64,000 nt of DNA from Pseudoxanthomonas gei (GCF_010119615.1 NZ_QOVG01000005.1:124001-188000); one strand, 5' to 3'; positions 1 to 8,993 are shown, counted from the stretch's first letter. Numbers and translations: made by a program. Notes: a model not told the origin generated them from the sequence alone.

Positions 1-47
1 CGATGTGTGAAGCGGTCATTCCATTGCGGGTGTCGCCAACGCAACGT

Positions 48-437
48 TCAACGGGTTGCCAGTTGCTCGACCAGGGCGACGGTGCCGACGGCAACCTGCT
101 GCATGTCTTCGGCAGAAGGACGCACGGTGACGGCGGGCAGGTCGACGATACGGTTGGCCTGTTCGCGGGCCAGCGAGGCCCAGTCTTCGGCGGACGGACG
201 CACGGTGACGGTGGCCAGGTCGACGATACGGTTGGCATGATAGAAGGCGAGTTCTTCGGCAGTGGCCTGCACGGTGACGGTGGGCAGGTCGACGATCTTC
301 ATGTTGGCGGCAGGCTGGGCGTTGGCGTGGGCAGTCACGGAGTCGGCGGAATGGGTCTTGGCGGCAAGCAGCATGGAACCGGAGCAAACGGCAAACAGGA
401 CGGCGGCGGTCAGCGGCAGGAAGGTCTTGGTGTTCAT
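48..437 (-). CDS. Small secreted protein with three IVDLPxVTVRPSAED repeats
   Basis: 129 residues. I chose the ATG at 437 because a GAGG Shine-Dalgarno lies about 8 nt upstream and the protein then opens with a signal-peptide-like stretch (MNTKTFLPLTAAVLFAV). The rest is largely three copies of a motif: IVDLPTVTVQATAEE (residues 48-62), IVDLATVTVRPSAED (71-85) and IVDLPAVTVRPSAED (97-111), joined by short helical linkers. No catalytic motif is visible and I cannot assign a function. Export to the periplasm is inferred from the N-terminus. The gene is monocistronic and sits behind a sigma70-like promoter overlapped by a GGTG-N16-CACC palindrome, so expression is probably controlled by a GntR/YtrA-type regulator. 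Confidence 0.75.
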   Translation of the reverse strand: MNTKTFLPLTAAVLFAVCSGSMLLAAKTHSADSVTAHANAQPAANMKIVDLPTVTVQATAEELAFYHANRIVDLATVTVRPSAEDWASLAREQANRIVDLPAVTVRPSAEDMQQVAVGTVALVEQLATR

Positions 438-469
438 GGTGTTGGGCCTCATTAGTGTCGTTGTTGTGT

Positions 470-493
470 GGTGTGGTAGTAATGTAGTACACC
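470..493 (-). promoter_or_regulatory. Putative YtrA-type operator, GGTG-N16-CACC
   Basis: A 24-bp palindrome with GGTG and CACC ends separated by exactly 16 nt. The GGTG-N16-CACC pattern is what I recall for the Xanthomonas GntR-family regulator YtrA. It covers the predicted -10 box (481-486) of the small repeat-protein gene, a position suited to repression. The regulator itself is not in this window. Confidence 0.5.
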
Positions 494-509
494 TAATCAG
501 ATTGGTCAA
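481..509 (-). promoter_or_regulatory. Sigma70-like promoter of the repeat-protein gene
   Basis: On the minus strand TTGACC (504-509) and TACATT (481-486) are separated by 17 nt. This predicts a start near 474 and a leader of about 37 nt before the ATG at 437. Confidence 0.5.
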
Positions 510-807
510 GCACAACTTCAAACTTTTGCTGTGCTATTCAGCTGCGGGTCAGGTTGACTTGTTGCTTTTGTGCTCGAAATGAGTAAAGCATGCGGCGTGC
601 CAATATCAACTTATTGATTTTATTGGCTTATTTCCGAAAAATGAGTGTCCGCAACGTCCGGATGTGTGTCCGTGTCCACGGGCGCACCGCTGCAAGGCAG
701 AGGTATTGCCCGCTTGAATTGGGTCACACGCTGGCTGCAGGGGGTTCGCTGCCGATAGGTCAGGACCACCAGTTGGGATGCGCTTCAGGCGCGGAAGGTT
801 GAGCGGC
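510..807. other. Gene-free stretch, AT-richer than its surroundings
   Basis: About 300 bp between the promoter of the repeat-protein gene and the 3' end of the SDR gene. The part from roughly 520 to 650 is clearly AT-richer than the rest of the window. I see no convincing ORF, RNA or transposon end. Confidence 0.5.
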
Positions 808-1524
808 TTACCAGGGCAGCGTGTTGCCTTGCCAGTCGAGGAAAGTGCCCGAATCCTCGGCGCGCAGCCCTGCGATGACTTCCAGCAGGGCGGCGGCCGA
901 TGCCTGTGGATCGAGTGGGGCGCTGGCGCCGCCCATGTCGGTTCGCACCCAGCCCGGATGCAAGGCCACCACCACGATGCCGCGTGTGCGCAGCGCGTGG
1001 GACAGCAATACAGTGGCCATGTTCTGCGCTGCCTTGCCGATCGCATAGCTGGGGCTGCGGAATTCACGACGCAGTGCGATTGACCCCAACTCCGAGGAAA
1101 TATTGACGACGCGCGCCGCGTCAGCCAGCAGGGGCGACACGCGTTGGGTCAGCAGGAAAGGCCCGGCCGCATGCGTGCGGAAGCTGGCTTCCAGGTCCAC
1201 GGCTTGCACGCTTCCATAGCGCTCCCCGCCGTGCAGCACTCCGGCATTGTTGACCAGCAGGTCAAGCGGCTCACCGTCGGTCAGCAATGGCAGTTCAAGG
1301 GCCAGCGCCGCGTGGCTCGTGGGTTCGGCCACGTCCAGTGGCGCCACGTGCAGGTGGCCGGGATATTCCCCGGCCAGCACATTGAGGACCGTAGCCTTGC
1401 CGGGTTGCCGACAGGTGGCGATCACGCGCCCGCCGCGTGCCAGCAGTTGCCGCACCAGCGCCAGCCCCAGGCCGCGGTTGGCCCCGGTCACCAGGCAACG
1501 TTGCGCGTTCGCATCGCGTTCCAT
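808..1524 (-). CDS. SDR family NAD(P)-dependent oxidoreductase
   Basis: 238 residues, normal length for a classical short-chain dehydrogenase/reductase. The nucleotide-binding motif TGANRGLG is at residues 13-20, NNAG at 92-95, the catalytic Ser in NISSE near 143, and Tyr160/Lys164 in SYAIGK. A cytosolic NAD(P)H-dependent carbonyl/alcohol oxidoreductase is expected, but the substrate cannot be read from sequence. It stands alone, divergent from the M16 protease gene. Confidence 0.85.
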   Translation of the reverse strand: MERDANAQRCLVTGANRGLGLALVRQLLARGGRVIATCRQPGKATVLNVLAGEYPGHLHVAPLDVAEPTSHAALALELPLLTDGEPLDLLVNNAGVLHGGERYGSVQAVDLEASFRTHAAGPFLLTQRVSPLLADAARVVNISSELGSIALRREFRSPSYAIGKAAQNMATVLLSHALRTRGIVVVALHPGWVRTDMGGASAPLDPQASAAALLEVIAGLRAEDSGTFLDWQGNTLPW

Positions 1525-1627
1525 GAAAGCCCCTGCGTGGCGACCATGCCTTGTGGCCTAGTGTAATCAGCGGCCGCGGCCGCTAGCATCGGCGGCTGCG
1601 TTGCACCTTCTATATAAGGAATACCTG

Positions 1628-4501
1628 ATGCGCCTGTCCCGTCGTCCGCGTGCCGCCCTGCTTGCCGTCGCCCTGTCCACTGCGCTCGCCGGGCTGGCGG
1701 TTTCCCCGCAACAGGCCCAGGCAAAGCCCGCCGGCAGCAGCCAGATCCAGATCAAGTACGACGAGTTCACCCTGCCCAATGGCCTGCGCGTGATCGTGCA
1801 CACCGACCGCAAGGCGCCCATCGTGGCGGTGAACCTGTGGTACCACGTCGGCAGCAAGAACGAGCAGCCTGGCCGCACCGGCTTCGCCCACCTGTTCGAG
1901 CACCTGATGTTCCAAGGCAGCGAGAACCACAAGTCCGAATACTTCGAACCCTACGAGCTGGTCGGCGTGACCGACCAGAACGGCACCACCAACCAGGACC
2001 GCACCAATTACTTCCAGAACGTGCCGACCACGGCGCTGGACATGGCGCTGTGGATGGAATCGGACCGCATGGGCCACCTGCTGGGCGCGATCGACCAGAA
2101 ATCGCTGGACGAGCAGCGCGGCGTGGTCCAGAACGAAAAGCGCCAGGGCGAGAACCAGCCGTATGGCCGGCGCATCAGCGCCAAGATCTTCGAGGCACTT
2201 TATCCGGCCGGACATCCCTACAGCTGGCAGACCATCGGCTCGATGGCCGACCTGGATGCCGCCACCCTGGATGACGTGAAAACCTGGTTCAAGAGCTGGT
2301 ACGGCCCCAACAATGCGGTGCTGGTACTGGCCGGCGACATCGACCTGAAGACCGCCAGGCAGAAGGTGACGCAGTATTTCGGCGACATCCCCGCCAGCGC
2401 CACGCTGGCCGACATGCCGACCAATATCCCCAGGCGCGAGCAGGACACCCGCGAGACCGTGCCCGACCGCGTGCCGCAGGTGCGCATCTACCGCGCCTGG
2501 CCGGTGGCCGAGCTGGGCAGCAAGGACGCCACCCTGCTGGATCTGTTCGCCGAGGTCCTCGGCGGCAGCGCCTCTTCCCGTTTCGACACCCGGCTGGTGC
2601 ACGGCGACAAGATCGCCGACAACGCCAGCGCCTATGCCTGGAGCAGCGAGCTGAGCGGCACCTTCTTCCTGGTCGCCACGGTCAAGGACGGCGTCGACGC
2701 CGCCAAGGTCGAGAAGACTATGGACGACGAGCTGCAGCGCCTGATCAGCGAAGGTCCGAGCGCGGCCGAACTGGAACGCGCCAAGGTCACCACCCGTGCC
2801 GGCTTCGTGCGCGGCATCGAGCGCATCGGCGGCTTTGGCGGCAAGTCCGACGTGCTGGCACAGTGCGCCGTCTATGCCGGCAAGCCCGATTGCTACAAGA
2901 CCGAGCTGGCCGATATCGATGCGGCCACGCCCGCCGCCGTGCAGGCCGTGGCCAAAAAATGGCTGGGTGTCGGTTCGCACACGCTGCTGGTGCAGCCGAG
3001 CGAAACGCCGGCCTCTTCGCTGCCGGAAAAGGTCGTGGCCGCGCCTGCCGCAACCCCCGCCGGGATTCCCGCGGTCGACCCCAAATTCAAGACAGTCAAG
3101 AGCAGCATCGACCGCAGCAAGGGCGTGCCGCAGACCACCTCGTTCCCCGCGCTGAAGTTCCCCGCGCTGGAACGGGCCACGCTCTCCAATGGCATGCAGG
3201 TGGTGCTGGCCGAACGCCACGAAACGCCGGTGGTGCAGCTTTCGGTCGAGTTCCCGGGAGGCTATTCGGCCGACGTCGGCAAGAAGCTGGGTACCGCCAA
3301 CTTCGCCATGCAGATGCTCGATGACGGTGCCGGTCCCTACACCGCCCTGGAACTGGCCGCACGCCAGGAAGACCTGGGCGCGCAGATCGGGGTCGGGGCC
3401 GGACTGGATTATTCATCGGTGGGCCTGTCGGCCCTGAGCGACAAGCTGCCCGAGTCGCTGGACCTGCTGGCCGACGTGCTGCGCCGCCCGACGTTCGCAC
3501 CGGAGGAAGTGGAGCGCGTGCGCGCCACCTGGATTGCCGGCATCAAGCAGGAGAAGGCCCGCCCGCAGACCGCGGCCATGCGCATCATGCCGCCGCTGCT
3601 GTACGGACAGGGCCACCCGTACGCGATCCCGTTCACCGGCAGCGGCACCGAGGCTTCCATTGCCTCGCTGCGCCGCGAGGACCTGGTGGCGTACCACGAC
3701 AGCTGGCTGCAGCCGGACAAGGCCCGCATCGTGGTGGTCGGCGATACCAGCCTGACGCAGATCCTGCCGTTGCTGGAGCAGCGCCTGGGTGACTGGAAGA
3801 CGCCTGCCAACGCCCCCGCGCTGCCGGCCATTCCGACGGTCGCCGCGCCCGCGGCCAACCACGTCTACCTGATCAACCAGGCAGGCGCGACCCAGTCCAA
3901 CGTCTATGTCGGCCAGCTGATCCCGTCGACCGGCGATGCCGGCACCATCGACTTCGATTTCGCCAACGGCGTGCTGGGTGGCGAGTTCACCTCGCGCCTC
4001 AACAGCAACCTGCGCGAGGACAAGCATTGGGCCTACGGTTCCTACAGCAACGCCAGCAACACCCAGGGCCAGCGCCCGTGGTTCGCCTCGGCGGCGGTGC
4101 AGACCGACAAGACGGCCGAGTCGGCCAACGAGCTGCGCAGCGAGATCACCGCCTTCGCCAGCGGCCAGAAGCCGGCCACCCCGGCCGAAATCGCCAAGAT
4201 CCGCGCCAGCAACACGCTCAGCCTGCCGGGCGGCTACGAAACGGCCTCGGCCGTGCAGGCGCAGATCAGCAGCAACCTGCGCTACGGACGTCCGGACGAC
4301 TACATCGTGCAGTACAAGGCCCGCAACGATGCGATGACCCCGGCCGATGTCACTGCCGCAGCCAGGACACTGGTGCCCGGCTCGCTGATGTACGTGGTAG
4401 TGGGCGACCTGTCCAAGGTCGAAGCCCCGATGCGTGCGCTGAAGCTGGGCGAGGTCACCGTGCTGGATGCCGACGGCAAGCCGGTCGCGCCGGCGAAGTA
4501 A
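1628..4501 (+). CDS. M16 family zinc metallopeptidase, two-domain
   Basis: 957 residues. The ATG at 1628 is preceded by AAGGA at a 7-nt spacing and begins a signal peptide (hydrophobic core near residues 9-25, ending around QAQA), so the protein should be periplasmic. The inverted zinc motif HLFEH is at residues 88-92. A second, peptidase-like half starts around residue 510 (RATLSNGMQVVLAERHETPVV) and has no HxxEH, the usual arrangement of an active and an inactive M16 half fused in one chain. It probably degrades short or unfolded peptides in the envelope; the substrate is unknown. Confidence 0.9.
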   Translation: MRLSRRPRAALLAVALSTALAGLAVSPQQAQAKPAGSSQIQIKYDEFTLPNGLRVIVHTDRKAPIVAVNLWYHVGSKNEQPGRTGFAHLFEHLMFQGSENHKSEYFEPYELVGVTDQNGTTNQDRTNYFQNVPTTALDMALWMESDRMGHLLGAIDQKSLDEQRGVVQNEKRQGENQPYGRRISAKIFEALYPAGHPYSWQTIGSMADLDAATLDDVKTWFKSWYGPNNAVLVLAGDIDLKTARQKVTQYFGDIPASATLADMPTNIPRREQDTRETVPDRVPQVRIYRAWPVAELGSKDATLLDLFAEVLGGSASSRFDTRLVHGDKIADNASAYAWSSELSGTFFLVATVKDGVDAAKVEKTMDDELQRLISEGPSAAELERAKVTTRAGFVRGIERIGGFGGKSDVLAQCAVYAGKPDCYKTELADIDAATPAAVQAVAKKWLGVGSHTLLVQPSETPASSLPEKVVAAPAATPAGIPAVDPKFKTVKSSIDRSKGVPQTTSFPALKFPALERATLSNGMQVVLAERHETPVVQLSVEFPGGYSADVGKKLGTANFAMQMLDDGAGPYTALELAARQEDLGAQIGVGAGLDYSSVGLSALSDKLPESLDLLADVLRRPTFAPEEVERVRATWIAGIKQEKARPQTAAMRIMPPLLYGQGHPYAIPFTGSGTEASIASLRREDLVAYHDSWLQPDKARIVVVGDTSLTQILPLLEQRLGDWKTPANAPALPAIPTVAAPAANHVYLINQAGATQSNVYVGQLIPSTGDAGTIDFDFANGVLGGEFTSRLNSNLREDKHWAYGSYSNASNTQGQRPWFASAAVQTDKTAESANELRSEITAFASGQKPATPAEIAKIRASNTLSLPGGYETASAVQAQISSNLRYGRPDDYIVQYKARNDAMTPADVTAAARTLVPGSLMYVVVGDLSKVEAPMRALKLGEVTVLDADGKPVAPAK

Positions 4502-4506
4502 GCCCG

Positions 4507-4651
4507 CCCCCTCCCTTGCGAAGCAGGGGAGGGATGGCGAGGGGTTGCTCATGATCTTGATGGTGCTGTCTCGGCCGATCCTGGGTTGCCGCTACCGCGC
4601 GAAAAGCACCCCTCCCGGCCTCCCCTGCCCGCTGCGCGTGCAAGGGAGGAG
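4507..4651. repeat. REPIN-like inverted pair of palindromes (family A)
   Basis: Two related palindromic units in opposite orientation: 4507-4548 (CTCCCTTGCGAAGCAGGGGA...GGGGTTGC) and 4606-4651 (CACCCCTC...CCTCCCCTGC...GCAAGGGAGGA). The reverse complement of the first closely matches the second. The same family recurs at 8994-9035 and 9599-9642. It lies just downstream of the M16 gene and could form a large hairpin in its transcript. Confidence 0.75.
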
Positions 4652-4771
4652 ACAGGCTGGCGTTCGCCTGTGCCAAGTGGGCAGGGGAACAAGCCCGGCT
4701 TCCTCCCAAGTTCAGACCACCCTGCACATACTCCAGCGCGCTTCCGCCGCCACCGCCTACAGGATTCCCTC

Positions 4772-5092
4772 ATGCGCCTGCCCCTGATCGCCACCTCCCT
4801 GGTCCTGCTGCTTTCCGCGTGTACCTGGGTGCAGATGGCACCCGAAGCTGGCGGCGTGCGCGTACTCGCCCCCGGCGCGGCGCCGGCCGATTGCGAAAAG
4901 CGTGGCGACGTCACGGTGTCGGTGAAGGACAGCGTGGCCTTCTACGAACGCAACGCGCTGCGGGTCCGTGACGAACTGGAAACCCTGGCCCGCAACGAGG
5001 CCCCCGGCATCCAGGCCAACGCGGTGCAGCCCCTGGGTGACCCCGCCGATGGCGCCCAGCGTTTCGCCGCCTATCGCTGCAGCGGACGCTGA
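4772..5092 (+). CDS. DUF4156 family outer-membrane lipoprotein
   Basis: 106 residues. The start at 4772 gives a type II signal peptide, with lipobox LLLSAC and lipidated Cys17. The remainder (CEKRGDVTVSVKD...RVRDELETLARNEA...AYRC) matches my recollection of DUF4156 lipoproteins, small envelope proteins of unknown role with a conserved Cys near each end of the mature domain. No obvious operon partner: a REPIN lies upstream and oleA 157 bp downstream. Confidence 0.8.
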   Translation: MRLPLIATSLVLLLSACTWVQMAPEAGGVRVLAPGAAPADCEKRGDVTVSVKDSVAFYERNALRVRDELETLARNEAPGIQANAVQPLGDPADGAQRFAAYRCSGR

Positions 5093-5249
5093 TCCGGACG
5101 GCCCTGCGCGCGCAGGGTCACGGGCATGGGACCAGGCCGGGCGTGCCCGTCCTGCGACCACGCATTCAGTTTCACAGGCCCAGGCGTGCGATCAGGGCCG
5201 GAAGCCGGTACCCTTGTCGGCCCTCCGCCCAGCCTCGGCGCCTACCTAG

Positions 5250-6266
5250 ATGCTCTTCCAGAACGTCTCCATCGCGGGACTGGCGCATATCGATGCGCCG
5301 CACACCCTGACCTCCAAGGCCATCAACGAACAGTTGCAGCCGACCATGGACCGTCTGGGCATCCGCACCGACGTGCTGGGCGACATCGCCGGCATCCACG
5401 CGCGCCGCCTCTGGGACGACGACCAGCAAGCCTCCGACGTGGCCACCCTGGCCGCCCGCCTGGCGATGGAAGACGCGGGCGTGACTGCCGGGCAGATCGG
5501 CCTGCTGGTCAACACCTCGGTCAGCCGCGACTACCTGGAACCGTCCACCGCCAGCATCGTGTCCGGCAACCTGGGCATGGGCGAGGACTGCCAGAATTTC
5601 GACGTCGCCAATGCCTGCCTGGCCTTTATCAATGGTATGGACATCGCCGCCCGCATGCTCGAACGCGGCGAGATCGACTATGCCCTGGTCGTGGACGGCG
5701 AAACCGCCAATCTCGCCTACAAGATGACCCTGGAGCGCATGCAGTCGCCTGACGTCACCGAGGAACAGTTCCGCAGCGAACTGGCCACCCTGACCCTGGG
5801 TTGCGGCGCCGCAGCCATGGTCATGTCGCGCAGCGAACTGACCCCGGACGCCCCGCGCTACAAGGGCGGCGTGACCAAGGCCGCCACCCAGTGGAACACC
5901 CTGTGCCGCGGCAACCTGGACCGCATGGTCACCGACACCCGCATGCTGCTGATCGAAGGCCTGAAGCTGGCGCAGAAGACCTTCGTCGCGGCCAAGATCG
6001 CCCTGGGCTGGGCGGTGGACGAGCTGGACCAGTTCGTCATCCACCAGGTCAGCCAGGTGCATACCCAGGCCTTCATCAAGGCCTTCGGCATCGACCCCAA
6101 GAAAGTGCTGACCATCTTCGGCGAGCACGGCAACATCGGCCCGGCCAGCGTGCCGATCGTGCTGAGCAAGCTCAAGCAGCTGGGCCGCCTGAAGAAGGGC
6201 GACCGCATCGCCCTGCTCGGCATCGGTTCGGGCCTGAACTGCTCGATGGCCGAAGTGGTCTGGTAA
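5250..6266 (+). CDS. oleA: OleA, acyl-CoA head-to-head condensing thiolase
   Basis: 338 residues, thiolase superfamily, related to FabH. OleA joins two fatty acyl-CoAs in a non-decarboxylative Claisen condensation to a 2-alkyl-3-ketoacyl product, the first step of long-chain olefin synthesis. The nucleophile Cys123 lies in VANACLAF, with Glu97 in DYLEP, His265 in QFVIHQV and Asn295 in GEHGNIGP. These correspond one-to-one, offset by 20, to Cys143, Glu117, His285 and Asn315 of X. campestris OleA. Glu97, donated across the dimer interface, distinguishes OleA from FabH. First gene of the ole cluster; a hairpin terminator follows it. Confidence 0.96.
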   Translation: MLFQNVSIAGLAHIDAPHTLTSKAINEQLQPTMDRLGIRTDVLGDIAGIHARRLWDDDQQASDVATLAARLAMEDAGVTAGQIGLLVNTSVSRDYLEPSTASIVSGNLGMGEDCQNFDVANACLAFINGMDIAARMLERGEIDYALVVDGETANLAYKMTLERMQSPDVTEEQFRSELATLTLGCGAAAMVMSRSELTPDAPRYKGGVTKAATQWNTLCRGNLDRMVTDTRMLLIEGLKLAQKTFVAAKIALGWAVDELDQFVIHQVSQVHTQAFIKAFGIDPKKVLTIFGEHGNIGPASVPIVLSKLKQLGRLKKGDRIALLGIGSGLNCSMAEVVW

Positions 6267-6289
6267 GCGGACGGACATCAGTTTCCAGG

Positions 6290-6311
6290 GGGCCGGTTCG
6301 CCGGCCCTTTT
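6290..6311 (+). terminator. Intrinsic terminator or attenuator between oleA and oleB
   Basis: GGGCCGG, TTCG tetraloop, CCGGCCC, then TTTT. The stem is seven perfect GC pairs closed by a stable UUCG-type loop. It lies 24 bp after the oleA stop and 22 bp before the oleB start, so it may reduce read-through from oleA into oleBC. Confidence 0.7.
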
Positions 6312-6332
6312 CATTACAGGCGGCGGCACCCG

Positions 6333-7244
6333 ATGAATCTTCCCGGTTATCCCTTCACGCCCCAGCGTTTCGAAGTCCGGCCCGGCCTGTCGATGAGCTA
6401 TCTCGACGAAGGTCCGCGCGACGGCGAAGTGGTGCTGATGCTGCATGGCAACCCGTCGTGGAGCTATTACTGGCGCAACCTGGTGTCGGGCCTGACGGAC
6501 CCGGCTTCTGCAAAACGCTACCGCTGCATCGTGCCGGACCACATCGGCATGGGCTTTTCCGACAAGCCCGATGACCGTGCCTACGACTACACCCTGCAAT
6601 CGCGGGTCGACGATGTGGCCGCGCTGCTCAAGCACCTGGGCATCGACGGCCCGCTGACCCTGGCCGTGCATGACTGGGGCGGCATGATCGGCTTCGGCTG
6701 GGCGTTGACGCATGCAGCACAGGTCAGGCGGCTGGTGATCACCAACACGGCCGCATTCCCTTTGCCGAATGCGAAGAAGATGCCCTGGCAGCTGTCGCTG
6801 GGACGCGATTCGAAGTTCGGTGCCTTCATCATCCGCGCCTTCAATGCGTTCTCCAGCGGCGCCTCGTACCAGGGCGTGGAATCGAAGATGCCGGCCGACG
6901 TGCGCCGCGCCTACGTGTCGCCTTACGACAGCTGGGCCCACCGCATCAGCACGCTGCGCTTCATGCAGGACATCCCGCTGCATCCGGGCGACAGGGCCTG
7001 GGCAATGGTGGAAGCGGCCGGGCAACGGCTGCCGCAGTTCGCCGACCGCCCCGCCTTCATCGGCTGGGGCCTGAAGGACTTCGTGTTCGACCGGCACTTC
7101 CTGGCCGGCTTCCAGAAGGCGCTGCCCAATGCGCAGGTCACCGCCTTCGACGATGCCGGGCATTACGTGCTCGAGGACAAGCAGGCCGAACTGGTCCCGG
7201 CGATCCGCCGATTCCTGGATGCGAACCCCCTGCAGGCTGCATGA
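6333..7244 (+). CDS. oleB: OleB, beta-lactone decarboxylase (alpha/beta-hydrolase)
   Basis: 303 residues, alpha/beta-hydrolase fold close to haloalkane dehalogenases. It converts the cis-beta-lactone made by OleC to a cis-olefin and CO2. HGNPSW (38-43) supplies the oxyanion/halide-site region, the nucleophile is Asp114 in VHDWGG, and the catalytic His277 is in AGHY, matching the Asp114/His277 pair of characterised OleB. It is 33 bp upstream of oleC, so the two are almost certainly co-transcribed. OleB, OleC and OleD form a soluble multienzyme assembly in X. campestris. Confidence 0.93.
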   Translation: MNLPGYPFTPQRFEVRPGLSMSYLDEGPRDGEVVLMLHGNPSWSYYWRNLVSGLTDPASAKRYRCIVPDHIGMGFSDKPDDRAYDYTLQSRVDDVAALLKHLGIDGPLTLAVHDWGGMIGFGWALTHAAQVRRLVITNTAAFPLPNAKKMPWQLSLGRDSKFGAFIIRAFNAFSSGASYQGVESKMPADVRRAYVSPYDSWAHRISTLRFMQDIPLHPGDRAWAMVEAAGQRLPQFADRPAFIGWGLKDFVFDRHFLAGFQKALPNAQVTAFDDAGHYVLEDKQAELVPAIRRFLDANPLQAA

Positions 7245-7277
7245 AACGTCGGAACGGCAAGCGCCTGGAATCCGCCC

Positions 7278-8927
7278 ATGACTGAAACCTGCAATATCGC
7301 CGCCGTGCTGCCGTCGCTGGCCAGGGAGCGTCCCGACCAGGTCGCGATCCGTTGCCCCGGCTCACGCGGCAGCGACGGCCTGGCGCGCTACGACGTGGCC
7401 CTGACGTATGCCGCTCTGGATGCACGCAGCGATGCCCTCGCCGCGGGCCTGGCCATGCACGGCATCGTCCGCGGCACGCGCACCGTGGTCATGGTGCGGC
7501 CTTCGCCGGAATTCTTCCTGCTGATGTTCGCGCTGTTCAAGGCCGGCGCGGTGCCGGTGCTGGTCGATCCCGGCATCGACCGGCGCGCACTGAAGCAGTG
7601 CCTGGATGAGGCGCAGGCCGACGCCTTCATCGGCATTCCACTGGCCCACGTCGCGCGTCTGGTGCTGGGCTGGGCCCGCAGCGCCACACGCCTGGTGACC
7701 GTGGGCACGCGCCTGGGCTGGGGCGGGACCACGCTGGCCCAGGTCGAACGCGCCGGCAGCGGCGCCGGCGCGCAACTGGCCGACACCGCGGCCGACGAGA
7801 CCGCGGGCATTCTTTTCACCAGCGGCTCGACCGGCGTGCCGAAAGGCGTGGTCTACCGGCATCGTCATTTCGTCGCCCAGGTCGAACTGTTGCGCAACGC
7901 CTTCGGCATGCAGCCCGGCGGCGTCGACCTGCCGACCTTCCCGCCGTTCGCGCTGTTCGATCCGGCGCTGGGGCTGACCTCGATCATCCCGGACATGGAT
8001 CCGACCCGTCCGGCCAGCGCCGATCCACGCAAGCTGCTGCATGCGGTCAACCAGTTCGGCGTGACCCAGCTGTTCGGCTCGCCGGCGCTGATGCGGGTGC
8101 TGGCCGATCACGGCGAAAAGCTCGCTGGCGTGCAGCGCGTGACCTCCGCCGGCGCGCCGGTGCCGCCGGACGTGGTCGAACGCATCCGCGCATTGTTGCC
8201 GGAAGAGGCACAGTTCTGGACCCCGTACGGCGCCACCGAATGCCTGCCGGTGGCGGTGATCGAAGGCCGCGAGCTGCAGGACACCCGTGCCGAAACAGAA
8301 AACGGCGCGGGTACCTGCGTCGGCCGGCCGGTAGCGCCGAATGAAGTGCGCATCATCGCGATCGACGATGCGCCGATCGCGCAGTGGGCCGATACGACGC
8401 CCGTCCCGCAGGGGAGTGTCGGTGAGATCACCGTCGCCGGCCCTACCGCCACCGACAGCTACTTCAACCGCGACGCAGCCACGCGGGCGGCCAAGATCAG
8501 CGAATCGCCGGCCGGCGGTAGCGAACGCATCGTGCACCGCATGGGCGACGTGGGCTATTTCGATGCGCAGGGCCGGCTGTGGTTCTGCGGGCGCAAGACG
8601 CAGCGGGTGGAAACCGTACAAGGTCCCTTGTATACGGAACAGGTGGAGCCTGTTTTCAACACGCATCCGGACGTGAAGCGCACTGCGCTGGTGGGGATTG
8701 GTGCCGTTGGCAGTCAGAGGCCCGTGCTTTGCTATGAGCTGCAGGCCGGAGTGCCCAGCGGGCGACGTTCGGCCATCCAGGAAGAGCTGCGCCAGATTGC
8801 GGCGCGTCATCCGCACACGGCCGGGATTTCCCGCTTCCTGCGGCACCCGGGATTTCCGGTGGATATCCGCCACAACGCTAAGATCGGGCGGGAGAAGCTG
8901 GCGGCGTGGGCGGCGACGCAGGGCTGA
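7278..8927 (+). CDS. oleC: OleC, beta-lactone synthetase (ANL superfamily)
   Basis: 549 residues, acyl-CoA synthetase-like adenylating enzyme. OleC activates the 2-alkyl-3-hydroxyalkanoic acid with ATP and closes it to a beta-lactone. The AMP-binding P-loop TSGSTGVPKG is at residues 181-190; WTPYGATECLP and the hinge-region stretch GDVGYFDAQGRLWFCGRKTQ follow in family order. Located directly after oleB. In related genomes oleD usually follows closely, but here about 930 bp of repeats and a DUF559 gene intervene. Confidence 0.94.
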   Translation: MTETCNIAAVLPSLARERPDQVAIRCPGSRGSDGLARYDVALTYAALDARSDALAAGLAMHGIVRGTRTVVMVRPSPEFFLLMFALFKAGAVPVLVDPGIDRRALKQCLDEAQADAFIGIPLAHVARLVLGWARSATRLVTVGTRLGWGGTTLAQVERAGSGAGAQLADTAADETAGILFTSGSTGVPKGVVYRHRHFVAQVELLRNAFGMQPGGVDLPTFPPFALFDPALGLTSIIPDMDPTRPASADPRKLLHAVNQFGVTQLFGSPALMRVLADHGEKLAGVQRVTSAGAPVPPDVVERIRALLPEEAQFWTPYGATECLPVAVIEGRELQDTRAETENGAGTCVGRPVAPNEVRIIAIDDAPIAQWADTTPVPQGSVGEITVAGPTATDSYFNRDAATRAAKISESPAGGSERIVHRMGDVGYFDAQGRLWFCGRKTQRVETVQGPLYTEQVEPVFNTHPDVKRTALVGIGAVGSQRPVLCYELQAGVPSGRRSAIQEELRQIAARHPHTAGISRFLRHPGFPVDIRHNAKIGREKLAAWAATQG

Positions 8928-8993
8928 GGCACTCCCCTTCGAAGGCGGGAGACCCGGCGGCAATAAACTTCTGCAGCAACGGCTGTTGCTTTG

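Noticed and set aside
3..455. Plus-strand frame opposite the small repeat protein (GDGGQVDD repeats)
   Set aside because: The repeats are the antisense image of the IVDL motif; the minus frame has an RBS, signal peptide and promoter.
1610..3220. Long antisense frames under the M16 gene, and similar ones under oleABC, gpmI, putA and ctaD
   Set aside because: Typical GC-rich shadow frames: low-complexity His/Arg/Gly composition, no domains, and each fully overlaps a recognisable gene.
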